The notes: generated from the letters alone by a model not told the origin. A stretch of 39,264 nucleotides of DNA from Liquorilactobacillus mali KCTC 3596 = DSM 20444 (GCF_000260415.1 NZ_BACP01000041.1:1-39264), one strand, 5' to 3'. Positions 7,802 through 16,052 are shown, counted from the stretch's first letter. Program-made: numbers and translations.

Positions 7802-8788
7802 ATGAATGAAACTAAAAAAAATTATTTAAGAGAACTGGTCAATGAAGATGGAATAATTGCTGCTCTAGCAATTGATCAGCGTGGATCTTTGAAGAAAATG
7901 ATTGCAACTGCTGCAAATAAGGAAAGTAATGAAACAGATATTGTTGAGTTCAAAAAATTAATTTCTAGTGAATTAACAACATATGCTTCAGCAATTTTAC
8001 TTGATCCAGAATATGGACTACCGGCAGCAAAGCTACGGGCATCTAATTCGGGATTATTAACAGCTTATGAAAAAACAGGTTATGATACAACTGCTCCAGG
8101 GAGAATGCCGGATTTACTAGCTGATTGGTCTGCTTTACGATTAAAAGAAGCTGGAGCAGATGCCATTAAGTTTATGCTATATTATGATGTGGATGAAGAT
8201 AGGGAAATTAATCATAAAAAGCAGGCATTTGTTGAACGTATCGGTGCAGAAAGTGCAAATGTTGGTTTACCATTTTTTCTTGAGTTAATGTCATATGATG
8301 CTAATATCGAAGATACTAGGAGTAAAGAATATGCTCAAGTTAAACCTCATAAGGTTATTGAAATGGTTAGAGAATTTGCAAAAGAGCGCTATCAAGTTGA
8401 TGTTCTCAAAATTGAAGTTCCTGTAAATATGGACTACGTTGAAGGTTATGCCAATAGTAGCGATATTATTTACAGCACAGATGAAGCTTTAAGTTTTTTC
8501 AAGGAACAAGATAAAGCTACATCAAATGTACCATTCATCTTTTTAAGTGCGGGTGTATCAGCTGAACTTTTTCAAAGAACATTAAAATTTGCTTCTAAAG
8601 CAGGTTCAACATTTAATGGTGTTCTATGTGGCAGAGCGACTTGGCGAGGTGCGATTGAACCCTTTGCTAAGGAAGGCAAAAAAGCTGGAGAAAAATGGTT
8701 GCGGAATGAAGGTCGTCACAATATTGAAGAGTTAAATGAAATTTTGAAAAAAAATGCAATGCCTTTGTTTAACAAAGTTAAATTATAA
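7802..8788 (+). CDS. lacD: Tagatose-1,6-bisphosphate aldolase, LacD type (class I)
   Basis: This 328-residue aldolase cleaves tagatose-1,6-bisphosphate (and, in this family, related ketose bisphosphates) to dihydroxyacetone phosphate and glyceraldehyde-3-phosphate. The N-terminal ALAIDQRGSLKKM, the LLDPEYG segment, E161 in FFLELMSYD and Schiff-base lysine K203 in VLKIEVPVNM fit the class I LacD family, and the length matches. A ribosome binding site, AGGGGAC, precedes the ATG by about 7 bases, 23 bp after the PTS gene. No LacAB isomerase is nearby. The classical lactose/galactose tagatose-6-phosphate pathway is therefore not encoded here, and entry as a ketose-1-phosphate followed by the PfkB kinase is more likely. 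Confidence 0.93.
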   Translation: MNETKKNYLRELVNEDGIIAALAIDQRGSLKKMIATAANKESNETDIVEFKKLISSELTTYASAILLDPEYGLPAAKLRASNSGLLTAYEKTGYDTTAPGRMPDLLADWSALRLKEAGADAIKFMLYYDVDEDREINHKKQAFVERIGAESANVGLPFFLELMSYDANIEDTRSKEYAQVKPHKVIEMVREFAKERYQVDVLKIEVPVNMDYVEGYANSSDIIYSTDEALSFFKEQDKATSNVPFIFLSAGVSAELFQRTLKFASKAGSTFNGVLCGRATWRGAIEPFAKEGKKAGEKWLRNEGRHNIEELNEILKKNAMPLFNKVKL

Positions 8789-9239
8789 GAGTTCTGGAAG
8801 TAGCAAAGAAGATATTATTTCAATTAACAGATATTTAAAAACAATCATAATAATATCAATTAGTATGTCAAGTCCCCACTTTTTGTTAAGATAGAGAAGG
8901 AAACTGCTTTATTACAACATATCAAGGTCATGATCTGACTAAAAGATTAGGTAGTAAGGTAAAAACAAGCTTATCCAAGAAAGAAGTATTGTCGGTTCAA
9001 GAATACAACAATTTTATTGAAAGAAATTGTTAATAATTAATGTTTTATTTTTTGGTGAAAGGTGCTGGATCAAAAATTATGACCTGGCTCTTTTTTTTAT
9101 TTTGGATACTGGAAATCAAACTAGTTTGTGAGGGTGTAAAAAAGGAGGCTTTTACGCCTCCTTTTTTAAAACTGTTTAAATTGTACATAAACAGCAGAAT
9201 GATCTTATTTTCTTCCATTTGTATATTTATCTAGGATAA
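8789..9239. other. Gene-poor region with a possible decayed coding fragment
   Basis: No intact gene is supported. An open stretch without a usable start runs from 8890 to 9033 on the plus strand (about 47 codons, containing TTYQGHDLTKRLGSK and ending in a stop). It could be the tail of a decayed gene or mobile element, but I do not recognise it. The sequence just before it, beginning TGTCAAGTCCCC near 8865, has an end-like look without a matching partner. An open frame at 9040-9234 runs straight through the terminator at 9138-9167 and is not taken as a gene. Confidence 0.35.
9138..9167. terminator. Strong bidirectional rho-independent terminator
   Basis: AAAAAAGGAGGC (9138-9149) and GCCTCCTTTTTT (9156-9167) form a perfect 12-bp stem around a 6-base loop, with an A-run on one side and a T-run on the other. 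It can stop transcription from the ketose operon on the plus strand and from the ArsR gene (9240-9557) on the minus strand. Confidence 0.93.
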
Positions 9240-9557
9240 CTATAAATTTCCTTCACGTACGTGTTCCCTAACCTGTTCGAAGATAGTAATGATATGCTGA
9301 TCAGATAGTTCATAATTAATTTTCTGACCATTACGAATACCCTTCACTAAACCAGTTTGTCGCAAGAGTTTTAGTTGATGAGAAATAGCTGACTGTGTTA
9401 TTCCAATTTCATCGGCTATTTCATTAACTGTCAAATTCTTGTTGGATAGTAGTGAAAGAATTTTATAGCGTGTTTGATCGCCGAAAGCTTTGAATAGCTG
9501 TACACTGCGTTCTAGTTCAATGGTGCTTGGTAAATTATGCTCAGATGATTTTGTCAT
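9240..9557 (-). CDS. ArsR/SmtB-family metal-sensing repressor
   Basis: This 105-residue winged-helix dimeric repressor has the ArsR recognition helix in ITQSAISHQLKLLRQTGLVKG. The C-terminal helix has D86-x-H88-x10-H99-x2-E102. This matches the alpha-5 dimer-interface metal site of SmtB-type sensors (Asp, His, His, Glu), which bind Zn(II) or Co(II). The N-terminal alpha-3N cysteines of CadC/ArsR are absent. GGTGAAC precedes the ATG. On its minus-strand upstream side a TATAAT (plus positions 9621-9626) is a likely -10, although the -35 is weak. No metal exporter or uptake gene adjoins it, so it is an orphan whose targets probably lie elsewhere. Zn sensing is an inference from the residues. Confidence 0.9.
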   Translation of the reverse strand: MTKSSEHNLPSTIELERSVQLFKAFGDQTRYKILSLLSNKNLTVNEIADEIGITQSAISHQLKLLRQTGLVKGIRNGQKINYELSDQHIITIFEQVREHVREGNL

Positions 9558-9676
9558 TTAGTTCACCTTTAGGTAAGAGTAAATTTTATAGAAAATTCCT
9601 ATTTGAAGTTACATTAGCTCATTATACCGCAAAATGAATAACTTTAAAAAGAACAAACACAGGTATTTAAATGTTC

Positions 9677-10618
9677 TTAATCAACTTTTTTTGCTAATTT
9701 ATCAATCAGGTCAAAGAACTTCGCGTTATCTACATCATATACAAGGTTTGCCTTGCGGCCATTTTCTGTTAAGTAAGTGCGGCCATCACTTGGGGTCTTG
9801 GTACTAACATCGCAGTGAACTTCTTTGGTTTTAACAAGACTTGAATCATAAAAGTAACAAGTTGTTAGAACATCCCAAAGATAATAGGTAGAATAAGTTT
9901 CAAAGAGACCCAGTTCAGGGACAAAGGCATAACTGTTACCGATAAAATCAAGACCAGGATAGCGACGCTGTGCGGCCCAATGCAAACGAACAGTTTGTGT
10001 TAATGGAACATTATTCGTACTTTCAAGACTAACTAGATCAATTGGAATGTCCGAATCAAAGACGGTTTTAACAGCTTCTGGATCCCAAAAAGCATTCCAT
10101 TCTTGAGTATTGTCAGAGTCGGGTTCTTCAACATTACCTTTCTCTAAGAATGTTCCACCCATCCAGACAAGACGCTTGATTTTTTTTGTGATACTTGAGT
10201 CAAGTTCCAAAGCACGGGCTAAATCTGTTAGCGGACCGGTAAAGACCAACGTTATTTTATCTGAAGAATTTTGTAATTTGTGGAGCAAGTCTAAATGGGC
10301 AGGTTCATCAGCTTCAGGAGTTATTATCTTGCCACTTTCATTGAGGATAGGTAGTGCATTCTCAGAATATGTTGAAATACGCCATTCTTTTGGAAAAGGA
10401 TGAACACCACGAGAATTTGAGGTTGCCACGGCTAAGTTAGCGCCATGACCAAAACGATCTATGATTTTACGACTTGCTTGAACAGATGGTCCAACGTAAC
10501 TATCAGCGTCAACAGCTCCGACGCCAATTAAATCAGTATTATCCATTTGTAGAAGTAAGAATAAAGAAATTAGATCATCAACGCCCCCATCATGATTAAA
10601 ATATACTTTTTCTGACAT
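9677..10618 (-). CDS. Nucleoside hydrolase (inosine/uridine-preferring family)
   Basis: This 313-residue cytoplasmic hydrolase splits the N-glycosidic bond of ribonucleosides to base and ribose. The Ca2+/ribose-binding N-terminal motif appears as NHDGGVDDLISLFLLL (D10, D14, D15), a variant of the usual DTDPGxDD. Further family markers are VFTGPLTDLARAL, LVWMGG and NAFWDPEAV. The usual C-terminal HDP-type segment is replaced by YLWDVLTTCYF, so substrate range may differ from the standard enzymes. A GGGGG stretch about 13 bases before the ATG is the probable ribosome binding site. It is divergent from a BMP-type nucleoside ABC transporter, so the pair makes a salvage module in which imported nucleosides are hydrolysed. 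Specificity for purine or pyrimidine nucleosides is not determinable here. Confidence 0.92.
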   Translation of the reverse strand: MSEKVYFNHDGGVDDLISLFLLLQMDNTDLIGVGAVDADSYVGPSVQASRKIIDRFGHGANLAVATSNSRGVHPFPKEWRISTYSENALPILNESGKIITPEADEPAHLDLLHKLQNSSDKITLVFTGPLTDLARALELDSSITKKIKRLVWMGGTFLEKGNVEEPDSDNTQEWNAFWDPEAVKTVFDSDIPIDLVSLESTNNVPLTQTVRLHWAAQRRYPGLDFIGNSYAFVPELGLFETYSTYYLWDVLTTCYFYDSSLVKTKEVHCDVSTKTPSDGRTYLTENGRKANLVYDVDNAKFFDLIDKLAKKVD

Positions 10619-10664
10619 ATATTATTTAAACCCCCATAAAATATTTTTATTCAACGCAAAGCGA

Positions 10665-10693
10665 ATTATACAGAAGATAATACCGTTCGTCAA
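10665..10693 (-). promoter_or_regulatory. Promoter of the nucleoside hydrolase gene
   Basis: On the minus strand TTGACG (plus positions 10688-10693) and TATAAT (10665-10670) are separated by exactly 17 bp. CGAA-containing half-sites overlap it: AAAGCGAA at 10658-10665 and, on the minus strand, TGACGAAC across 10686-10693. A third copy, AAAGCGAAC, is at 10745-10753 near the divergent promoter. These may be operator half-sites shared by both directions. Confidence 0.75.
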
Positions 10694-10780
10694 AATAGAT
10701 AATTATTCATAAGCTAACATACTCTGTCATAAGATACTTTGTTAAAAGCGAACAATTTCAAAAAAAAAGCATAAAATATA

Positions 10781-10809
10781 TTGATTCTGCATAACTTAAT
10801 GTGTATACT
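10781..10809 (+). promoter_or_regulatory. Promoter of the nucleoside transporter operon
   Basis: TTGATT (10781-10786), a 17-bp spacer and TATACT (10804-10809) form a near-consensus sigma-A promoter about 41 bases before the GTG start. An A-rich tract directly upstream (10759-10768) could act as an UP element. AAAGCGAAC at 10745-10753 resembles half-sites near the divergent promoter. Confidence 0.8.
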
Positions 10810-10850
10810 TTAGACTATTAAGAAAATTATATTTTGGGGGCTGTATTTTA

Positions 10851-11873
10851 GTGAAAAAAAGAGTCTTAGCAGTATTAGCAGCGACAATGATGGCAGGGGC
10901 AATTCTTGTGGGTTGTGGAAATAGTTCATCATCTAGCAAGGGAACAAAACATTCGGCGGCTTTGGTAACTGATGGTGGCGGGATTGATGACAAATCATTT
11001 AATCAGTCAGCATGGGAAGGCCTAGAGAGCTGGGGAAAGAGTCATAATCTCCAAAAGGGTATCAATGGGTATAATTATGCTCAGTCTACTGATGATTCAG
11101 ACTTCTTACCAAATATCAATAAGTTAGTTAAAGCAAAATATGCAACTATTTTTGGAATTGGTTATAAGCTTGATAATGCAATTTCAAAGGCTTCAAAGGC
11201 AAACCCTGATGTTAACTTTGCAATTATTGATTCAGTTGTAAATAACCGTAAGAATGTTGCTTCTGTAACATTTAAGACAGAGCAATCTTCATTTCTTGCA
11301 GGTGTCGCTGCAGCTAAAACAACAAAGACAAATAAGGTTGGATTTATTGGCGGAGTCCAAAGTGATGTTATTACAACATTTGAAAAAGGATTTGAACAGG
11401 GTGTTAAGGCTGTAAATCCTAAAATTAAGATTGATGTTAAGTATGCTGGTTCATTTACAAAGGCTGATGTTGGGCAATCATTAGCAACTGCTATGTATAA
11501 TAATAACGAAGATGTTATTTATCAGGCGGCCGGTGGTACTGGTGCAGGTGTCTTCACATCAGCAAAGAATGTGGCAAAAAATGGCAAAAAAGTATGGGTT
11601 ATCGGTGTTGATCAAGATCAAAAAGCCGATGGTAAATACAAGGGCGGTAACGTTACTTTAGCTTCTGCTATTAAGAAGGTTGGTACGGCCGTTAAGGATC
11701 TCTCAAATGATGCAATGAAGAACAAGTTCCCTGGTGGGAAAACTGTAACTTATGATCTTAAGAGTAATGGTGTTGGACTTGTAAACGATAATATGTCAGC
11801 AAGTGCATGGAAAGCTGTTCAATCATATCAAACAAAGATTGAGAATGGGACAATTAAAGTTAGCCCTAAATAA
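10851..11873 (+). CDS. BMP-family nucleoside-binding lipoprotein of an ABC transporter
   Basis: This 340-residue extracellular substrate-binding lipoprotein belongs to the BmpA/PnrA/NupN family. It has a lipoprotein signal peptide with basic start MKKR, a hydrophobic core, and a lipobox LVGC with C22 as the lipidated residue, followed by a Ser-rich linker. The mature part begins with LVTDGGGIDDKSFNQSAWEGL, the family hallmark for nucleoside binding. The start is GTG at 10851 with GGGGGCTG upstream. It heads an operon with a double-domain ATPase and two permeases. A hairpin follows its stop, probably leaving the binding protein in excess over the membrane parts, as is usual in such operons. 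Substrates are likely purine and/or pyrimidine nucleosides. Confidence 0.94.
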   Translation: MKKRVLAVLAATMMAGAILVGCGNSSSSSKGTKHSAALVTDGGGIDDKSFNQSAWEGLESWGKSHNLQKGINGYNYAQSTDDSDFLPNINKLVKAKYATIFGIGYKLDNAISKASKANPDVNFAIIDSVVNNRKNVASVTFKTEQSSFLAGVAAAKTTKTNKVGFIGGVQSDVITTFEKGFEQGVKAVNPKIKIDVKYAGSFTKADVGQSLATAMYNNNEDVIYQAAGGTGAGVFTSAKNVAKNGKKVWVIGVDQDQKADGKYKGGNVTLASAIKKVGTAVKDLSNDAMKNKFPGGKTVTYDLKSNGVGLVNDNMSASAWKAVQSYQTKIENGTIKVSPK

Positions 11874-11941
11874 CAAAATAAAGAATGGTTGTAATTAGCA
11901 GATGCATTTTGGTATTATAATTAATAATTGATTGTTTGTAT

Positions 11942-11984
11942 AAAATGGTGAAGCATTGGGAAATAACCAATTCTTCACCATTTT
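11942..11984 (+). terminator. Intra-operon hairpin (partial terminator or processing site)
   Basis: AAAATGGTGAAG (11942-11953) pairs perfectly with CTTCACCATTTT (11973-11984), and an inner ATTGG/CCAAT stem extends the structure. Only four Ts follow the stem base, so partial read-through into the ATPase gene at 12020 is likely. The hairpin could also protect the 3' end of the upstream lipoprotein message. Confidence 0.75.
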
Positions 11985-12019
11985 AGTGCATAGGGTATGA
12001 GAACTTTAAGGAGGACCAT

Positions 12020-13543
12020 ATGGAAGATTATGTCGTTGAAATGAGACACATTACGAAACAGTTTGGTAGCTACAAAGCAAATAATGATATCTCATTGCAA
12101 TTAAGAAAAGGTGAAATTTTAGCACTTTTAGGTGAAAATGGTGCGGGCAAGTCAACTTTGATGGGGATGCTTTCAGGTTTATTAGAACCAACTGACGGTG
12201 AGATATTAATTAATGGCAAAGTCGTCAAGATGGAGAATCCAAGAGATGCTAAAAAGTTGGGGATAGGGATGGTCCACCAGCATTTTATGTTAATTCCTGC
12301 TTTTTCGGTGCTTGAAAATATTATTCTTGGCGATGAACCAACAAAAGCAACAAGTATAAATTATAAAAAAGCAGCAAGTGATATTGAAAAACTGGCAGAA
12401 AAATATCATTTGGATATTGATATAAATGCAAAAGTTCGTGATATTACGGTTGGAATGCAGCAAAGAGTTGAGATTATGAAGGCATTATATAGGAAAGCAA
12501 ATGTTTTTATTTTTGATGAACCGACAGCAGCGTTAACTCCTCAGGAAATCGAGCAGTTAATTAAAATTTTGCGTGCTCTTGCAGAAGAAGGCAACTCAGT
12601 GATATTCATCACACATAAGCTCAAAGAAATTAAAGAAGTTGCTGATCGTTGTGTAGTGATTAGGATGGGGAAGGTTATTGAAACAGTTCAGGTTGCAGAG
12701 ACAAAAGAAGAAGTTCTTGCTGAAATGATGGTTGGCCGCAAGGTTAACTTCGCAGTAGAAAAAAAGGAGACTGACAAGTCAAAGACTATTTTGGCAGTTA
12801 ATGATTTGAATGTTGAAGCTCATGGATTGCTTAAAGTCAAAGACTTGGATTTAAATGTTCATAGTGGAGAAATTGTTGGTGTAGCCGGGGTCGATGGAAA
12901 TGGACAAAGTGAATTAATCGAAGCGATTACTGGGCTACGTAAAATTAAAAAAGGCTCTATAGAGTTAAAGGGTAAATCGCTGCAGAATCTGAGTGCCCGC
13001 AGAATATCAGAAGCTGGTGTGGGCTGTATTCCAGAAGACCGGCAAAATGTGGGATTAATACTGCCCTTTACAATTGCTGAAAATCTCGTTTTGAAAAGCT
13101 ATTATAAAAAACCTGCCAGTAGGCATGGTCTGTTGAATTATAAGAAAATTAATGAGTTGGGTAAACAGCTTATTAAATCTTTTGATATTCGTTCACAAAG
13201 TGAAAAAGAACTTGCAGGAGATCTTTCTGGTGGGAATCAACAAAAAGTAATTGTTGCAAGGGAAATTTCTGCTAGTCCAAATCTTTTGATTGCGGCTAAT
13301 CCAACTCGTGGTGTTGATATTGGCGCTATTGAGTATATACATGAAAAAATCATTGAGCAAAGAAATACTGGGCGCGGGGTACTTTTAATCAGTTTTGAAC
13401 TCGATGAAATCTTGAAGCTTTCTGATAGAATTGTGGTAATGCATGAAGGCCAGATTGTTGGTGAGATTGATCCCAGACATACATCTAGTGAGGAACTCGG
13501 ATTAATGATGGCTGGAAAAACACCGATTGGACAAGAAGGATAG
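12020..13543 (+). CDS. Nucleoside ABC transporter ATP-binding protein with two ATPase domains (NupO-like)
   Basis: This 507-residue cytoplasmic subunit contains two fused ABC domains and energises nucleoside import. The first domain has Walker A GENGAGKST (38-46), a signature-like VGMQQR (about 144-149) in place of LSGGQ, and Walker B VFIFDEP (162-168). The second has a degenerate Walker A, GVDGNGQSE, without the lysine, a strong signature LSGGNQQK, and NPTRGVD in the Walker B region. This asymmetry is typical of the sugar/nucleoside RbsA-NupO group. AAGGAGG lies 7 bases before the ATG. It follows the BMP lipoprotein gene and precedes two permease genes, with 14 bp to the first. Confidence 0.94.
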   Translation: MEDYVVEMRHITKQFGSYKANNDISLQLRKGEILALLGENGAGKSTLMGMLSGLLEPTDGEILINGKVVKMENPRDAKKLGIGMVHQHFMLIPAFSVLENIILGDEPTKATSINYKKAASDIEKLAEKYHLDIDINAKVRDITVGMQQRVEIMKALYRKANVFIFDEPTAALTPQEIEQLIKILRALAEEGNSVIFITHKLKEIKEVADRCVVIRMGKVIETVQVAETKEEVLAEMMVGRKVNFAVEKKETDKSKTILAVNDLNVEAHGLLKVKDLDLNVHSGEIVGVAGVDGNGQSELIEAITGLRKIKKGSIELKGKSLQNLSARRISEAGVGCIPEDRQNVGLILPFTIAENLVLKSYYKKPASRHGLLNYKKINELGKQLIKSFDIRSQSEKELAGDLSGGNQQKVIVAREISASPNLLIAANPTRGVDIGAIEYIHEKIIEQRNTGRGVLLISFELDEILKLSDRIVVMHEGQIVGEIDPRHTSSEELGLMMAGKTPIGQEG

Positions 13544-13557
13544 GGGAGGAACATACA

Positions 13558-14640
13558 GTGAATACTAAATCACTTAAAGGATTAGCTATACCTTTAGTTT
13601 CAGTTTTGGCCGGTTTTATAGTTGGTGCAATTTTGATGCTAATATTTGGATATGATCCGATTCAGAATTACCAAAATCTATTGGTTGGATCACTCGGTGG
13701 TGTTTATTCAATAGGTGAAACTTTACGAAACATGATTTCCTTAATTTTAACCGCTTTGGGATTTGCGGTAGCAAGTAAAGCTGGTTTTTTCAATATTGGT
13801 GGGCCTGGCCAATATTTGATTGGCTGGTTTGGTGCAATTGTTTTTACACTGAAGTTTTCACATTTGCCTGCAGTTATTCTGATAATTGGCGCACTTTTAT
13901 GTGGAGCATTGGCCGGGGGCTTATGGTCTATGATAGCCGGTGTTTTACGGGCATACTTTGGAACTAGCGAAGTTATTACTACAATTATGCTGAATTACAT
14001 TATTTTGTACATCGTTAATTTTGCAGTGAAAAGCTGGCTTGCCAGCAAGGGTAGTGATTCTTCACCTAATATTACTTCTAAAGCAAACTTAAATACGCCT
14101 TTTCTGCAGCATATTACTGATAATTCAACGTTTAATTGGGGCTTCTTTATTGCGTTAGCAGTTGTTGCTTTGGTTTGGTTTTACTTCAATAAAACTAAAT
14201 CTGGATTTGAAATTCAGGCAGTTGGTCTAAATGAATCTGCTTCGCAATATGCAGGTGTCAATGTGAAGAGAACAATAATCATCGCAATGTTGATTTCTGG
14301 CTTATTGGCCGGACTTGGTGGTGCAATTGATGGACTTGGCAATTTTGAAAATATCTCAGTTTCTAATAACTTACCTAATGTTGGTTTTAATGGCATGGCG
14401 GTAGCATTATTGGCAGCTGAAAATCCGATTGGAATTGTTTTTGCCGCGCTGCTTTTTTCAGTGTTACAAATAGGTGGATTGAGTATTTCGGTGTACTCTA
14501 ATACGCCAAGTGAAATTGTTGATATAGTTATTGCTTCAATCATTTTCTTTGTTGGTATCAAGTATGCATTTGAACTTATGGCCAAAAAAGGCTGGTTTAA
14601 CCGTAAGAATAAGGTAGGAAAAGGTGGTGCTGAAAAATGA
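13558..14640 (+). CDS. Nucleoside ABC transporter permease 1 (NupP-like)
   Basis: This 360-residue integral membrane permease of the RbsC/NupP type has roughly nine hydrophobic segments, a basic loop before the final helices, and a charged C-terminal tail (WFNRKNKVGKGGAEK). Conserved features include FNIGGPGQYLIGWFGA and GTSEVITTIMLNYI, and the core motif GLNESASQYAGVNVKRTIIIAMLISG, which contacts the ATPase. The start is GTG at 13558 with GGGGAGG upstream. It overlaps the next permease gene by 4 bases (ATGA), which indicates translational coupling and a heterodimeric channel. The charged tail is longer than in the partner permease. Confidence 0.93.
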   Translation: MNTKSLKGLAIPLVSVLAGFIVGAILMLIFGYDPIQNYQNLLVGSLGGVYSIGETLRNMISLILTALGFAVASKAGFFNIGGPGQYLIGWFGAIVFTLKFSHLPAVILIIGALLCGALAGGLWSMIAGVLRAYFGTSEVITTIMLNYIILYIVNFAVKSWLASKGSDSSPNITSKANLNTPFLQHITDNSTFNWGFFIALAVVALVWFYFNKTKSGFEIQAVGLNESASQYAGVNVKRTIIIAMLISGLLAGLGGAIDGLGNFENISVSNNLPNVGFNGMAVALLAAENPIGIVFAALLFSVLQIGGLSISVYSNTPSEIVDIVIASIIFFVGIKYAFELMAKKGWFNRKNKVGKGGAEK

Positions 14641-15596
14641 GTTTAACAACTATATTAATGACGGTCTTTTCAACGACCTTTGTATATGCAGCACCACTTA
14701 TCTTCACTGCCTTAGGTGGAACCTTCTCTGAAAGAAGTGGTGTCGTTAATGTCGGACTTGAAGGCATGATGATTATTGGAGCATTTGGAAGTACAGTGTT
14801 CAACCTGACTTTTGCAAGTACCTTTGGGAGTCTTACTCCATGGATATCACTATTTGTTGGTGCCTTATTCGGGTTAGTATTTTCAGTATTACACGCTGTT
14901 GCTACCGTTACTTTCAGAGCTGACCACATTATTAGTGGGACAGTTTTGAATCTTATGGCACCAGCACTAGCAGTGTTTCTTACAAGAGTTATATATGAAG
15001 GCAAGGGACAAACACCAGTTATTAACCAGAGTATGGGTGATTTCACCTTTCCGATTTTGTCTAAAATTCCATTTATTGGGAAAATTTTATTTACGAATAC
15101 TTCACTTGTGGCTTTTATCGCAATTATTGTCGGTATTTTGTGTTGGTATTTCTTCTTCCGTACAAGTATTGGATTAAGGATGAGATCTGTGGGTGAAAAC
15201 CCAGCGGCAGCTGATACACTAGGAATTAATGTAGTTAAATACAAATACATGGGTGTTTTGATTTCAGGATTCTTTGGTGGGATTGGTGGTGCCGTAATGG
15301 CACAATCGATTACACTGAATTTCTCGGCAAGTACTATTTCAGGACAAGGGTTTATGTCGCTAGCAGCCATGATTTTTGGCAAATGGAATCCTTTAGGTGC
15401 GACGGGAGCAGCATTGTTCTTCGGTTTAGCCCAAAGCTTGCCAATCATAGGAGCTTATATTCCCATATTATCGCATGTTAATTCAGTTTGGTTCCAAATT
15501 GCACCTTATGCGATAACAATTATTGTCTTAGTAATCTTCTTGGGTAAGGCGGTCGCACCAGCTGCGGATGGTCAGAATTATATCAAGGGAAAATAA
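14637..15596 (+). CDS. Nucleoside ABC transporter permease 2 (NupQ-like)
   Basis: This 319-residue integral membrane protein is the second, shorter permease of the nucleoside transporter. It begins with TTFVYAAPLIFTALGGTFSERSGVVNVGLEGMM, a signature of this subgroup. It has about eight to nine hydrophobic segments and the coupling-helix motif RSVGENPAAADTLGINVVKYKYMGVLISG. Its ATG overlaps the stop of the preceding permease. It is the last gene of the operon, and a hairpin at 15759-15796 probably ends the transcript about 165 bases further on. Confidence 0.93.
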   Translation: MSLTTILMTVFSTTFVYAAPLIFTALGGTFSERSGVVNVGLEGMMIIGAFGSTVFNLTFASTFGSLTPWISLFVGALFGLVFSVLHAVATVTFRADHIISGTVLNLMAPALAVFLTRVIYEGKGQTPVINQSMGDFTFPILSKIPFIGKILFTNTSLVAFIAIIVGILCWYFFFRTSIGLRMRSVGENPAAADTLGINVVKYKYMGVLISGFFGGIGGAVMAQSITLNFSASTISGQGFMSLAAMIFGKWNPLGATGAALFFGLAQSLPIIGAYIPILSHVNSVWFQIAPYAITIIVLVIFLGKAVAPAADGQNYIKGK

Positions 15597-15758
15597 ACGA
15601 AAATTATCATTTAAAATTAAATAAAAGAACTAATTGTAGTGTGAGTTAGGAAAGGCTTAAGTATTAACTTGGGGATTATGTGCAAGTGGTGTTTATCTTG
15701 TTTAGGAGTAATTCGAAGTTAGCATAGAGGCTTTCTGGCTTATAGACAGATTTAGGGG

Positions 15759-15796
15759 CTGGGTTAAGAGATGACTTTTAATCCAGTCTTTATTTT
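15759..15796 (+). terminator. Probable terminator of the nucleoside transporter operon
   Basis: CTGGGTTAA (15759-15767) pairs with TTAATCCAG (15778-15786) with one G-U pair, and a T-rich tail follows. It is the first good terminator after the second permease gene. Confidence 0.7.
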
Positions 15797-15895
15797 TGAC
15801 CTAAACTAACCAATACAGCTTGAATTGAGTCTAAAAGTTAATTATATTAATATTCTGCCTCGTAATTATGGGAAATCAGCGAATAAAAAATCAGT

Positions 15896-15919
15896 ATACG
15901 AATGATTATTCGTATTTTT
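15896..15919 (+). terminator. Short perfect hairpin with T-run upstream of gltB; terminator or operator
   Basis: ATACGAAT (15896-15903) and ATTCGTAT (15908-15915) are exact inverted repeats around a 4-base loop, followed by more Ts. As RNA this is a small terminator or attenuator. As DNA it is a 20-bp palindrome that could bind a dimeric regulator of the glutamate synthase genes. It lies about 105 bases upstream of the proposed gltB -35, which fits an operator less well than a terminator. Confidence 0.55.
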
Positions 15920-16023
15920 GGAATGACAGGAGTACGGTGTGAGTACAAATGATAAATCAGGCTAATAATAATTAACATTTGATGTTATATTTCTTTTGAT
16001 TCCAAACAATAGAGGTATTAGTC

Positions 16024-16052
16024 TTGTGTTTTTTTTATTTTATAACTAGAAT
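16024..16052 (+). promoter_or_regulatory. Possible gltBD promoter
   Basis: TTGTGT (16024-16029), a 17-bp T-rich spacer and TAGAAT (16047-16052) are found about 74 bases before the ATG of gltB. Both boxes depart from consensus, so this is only a moderate candidate. Confidence 0.45.

Noticed and set aside
9040-9234. Open frame of 64 codons on the plus strand
   Set aside because: It reads through the strong terminator at 9138-9167, has a poor ribosome binding site and low-complexity hydrophobic content.
14597-15448. Long minus-strand open frame (283 codons)
   Set aside because: It lies antisense to the second nucleoside permease gene, is Pro/Ala/Lys-rich as expected of a shadow frame, and shows no family features.
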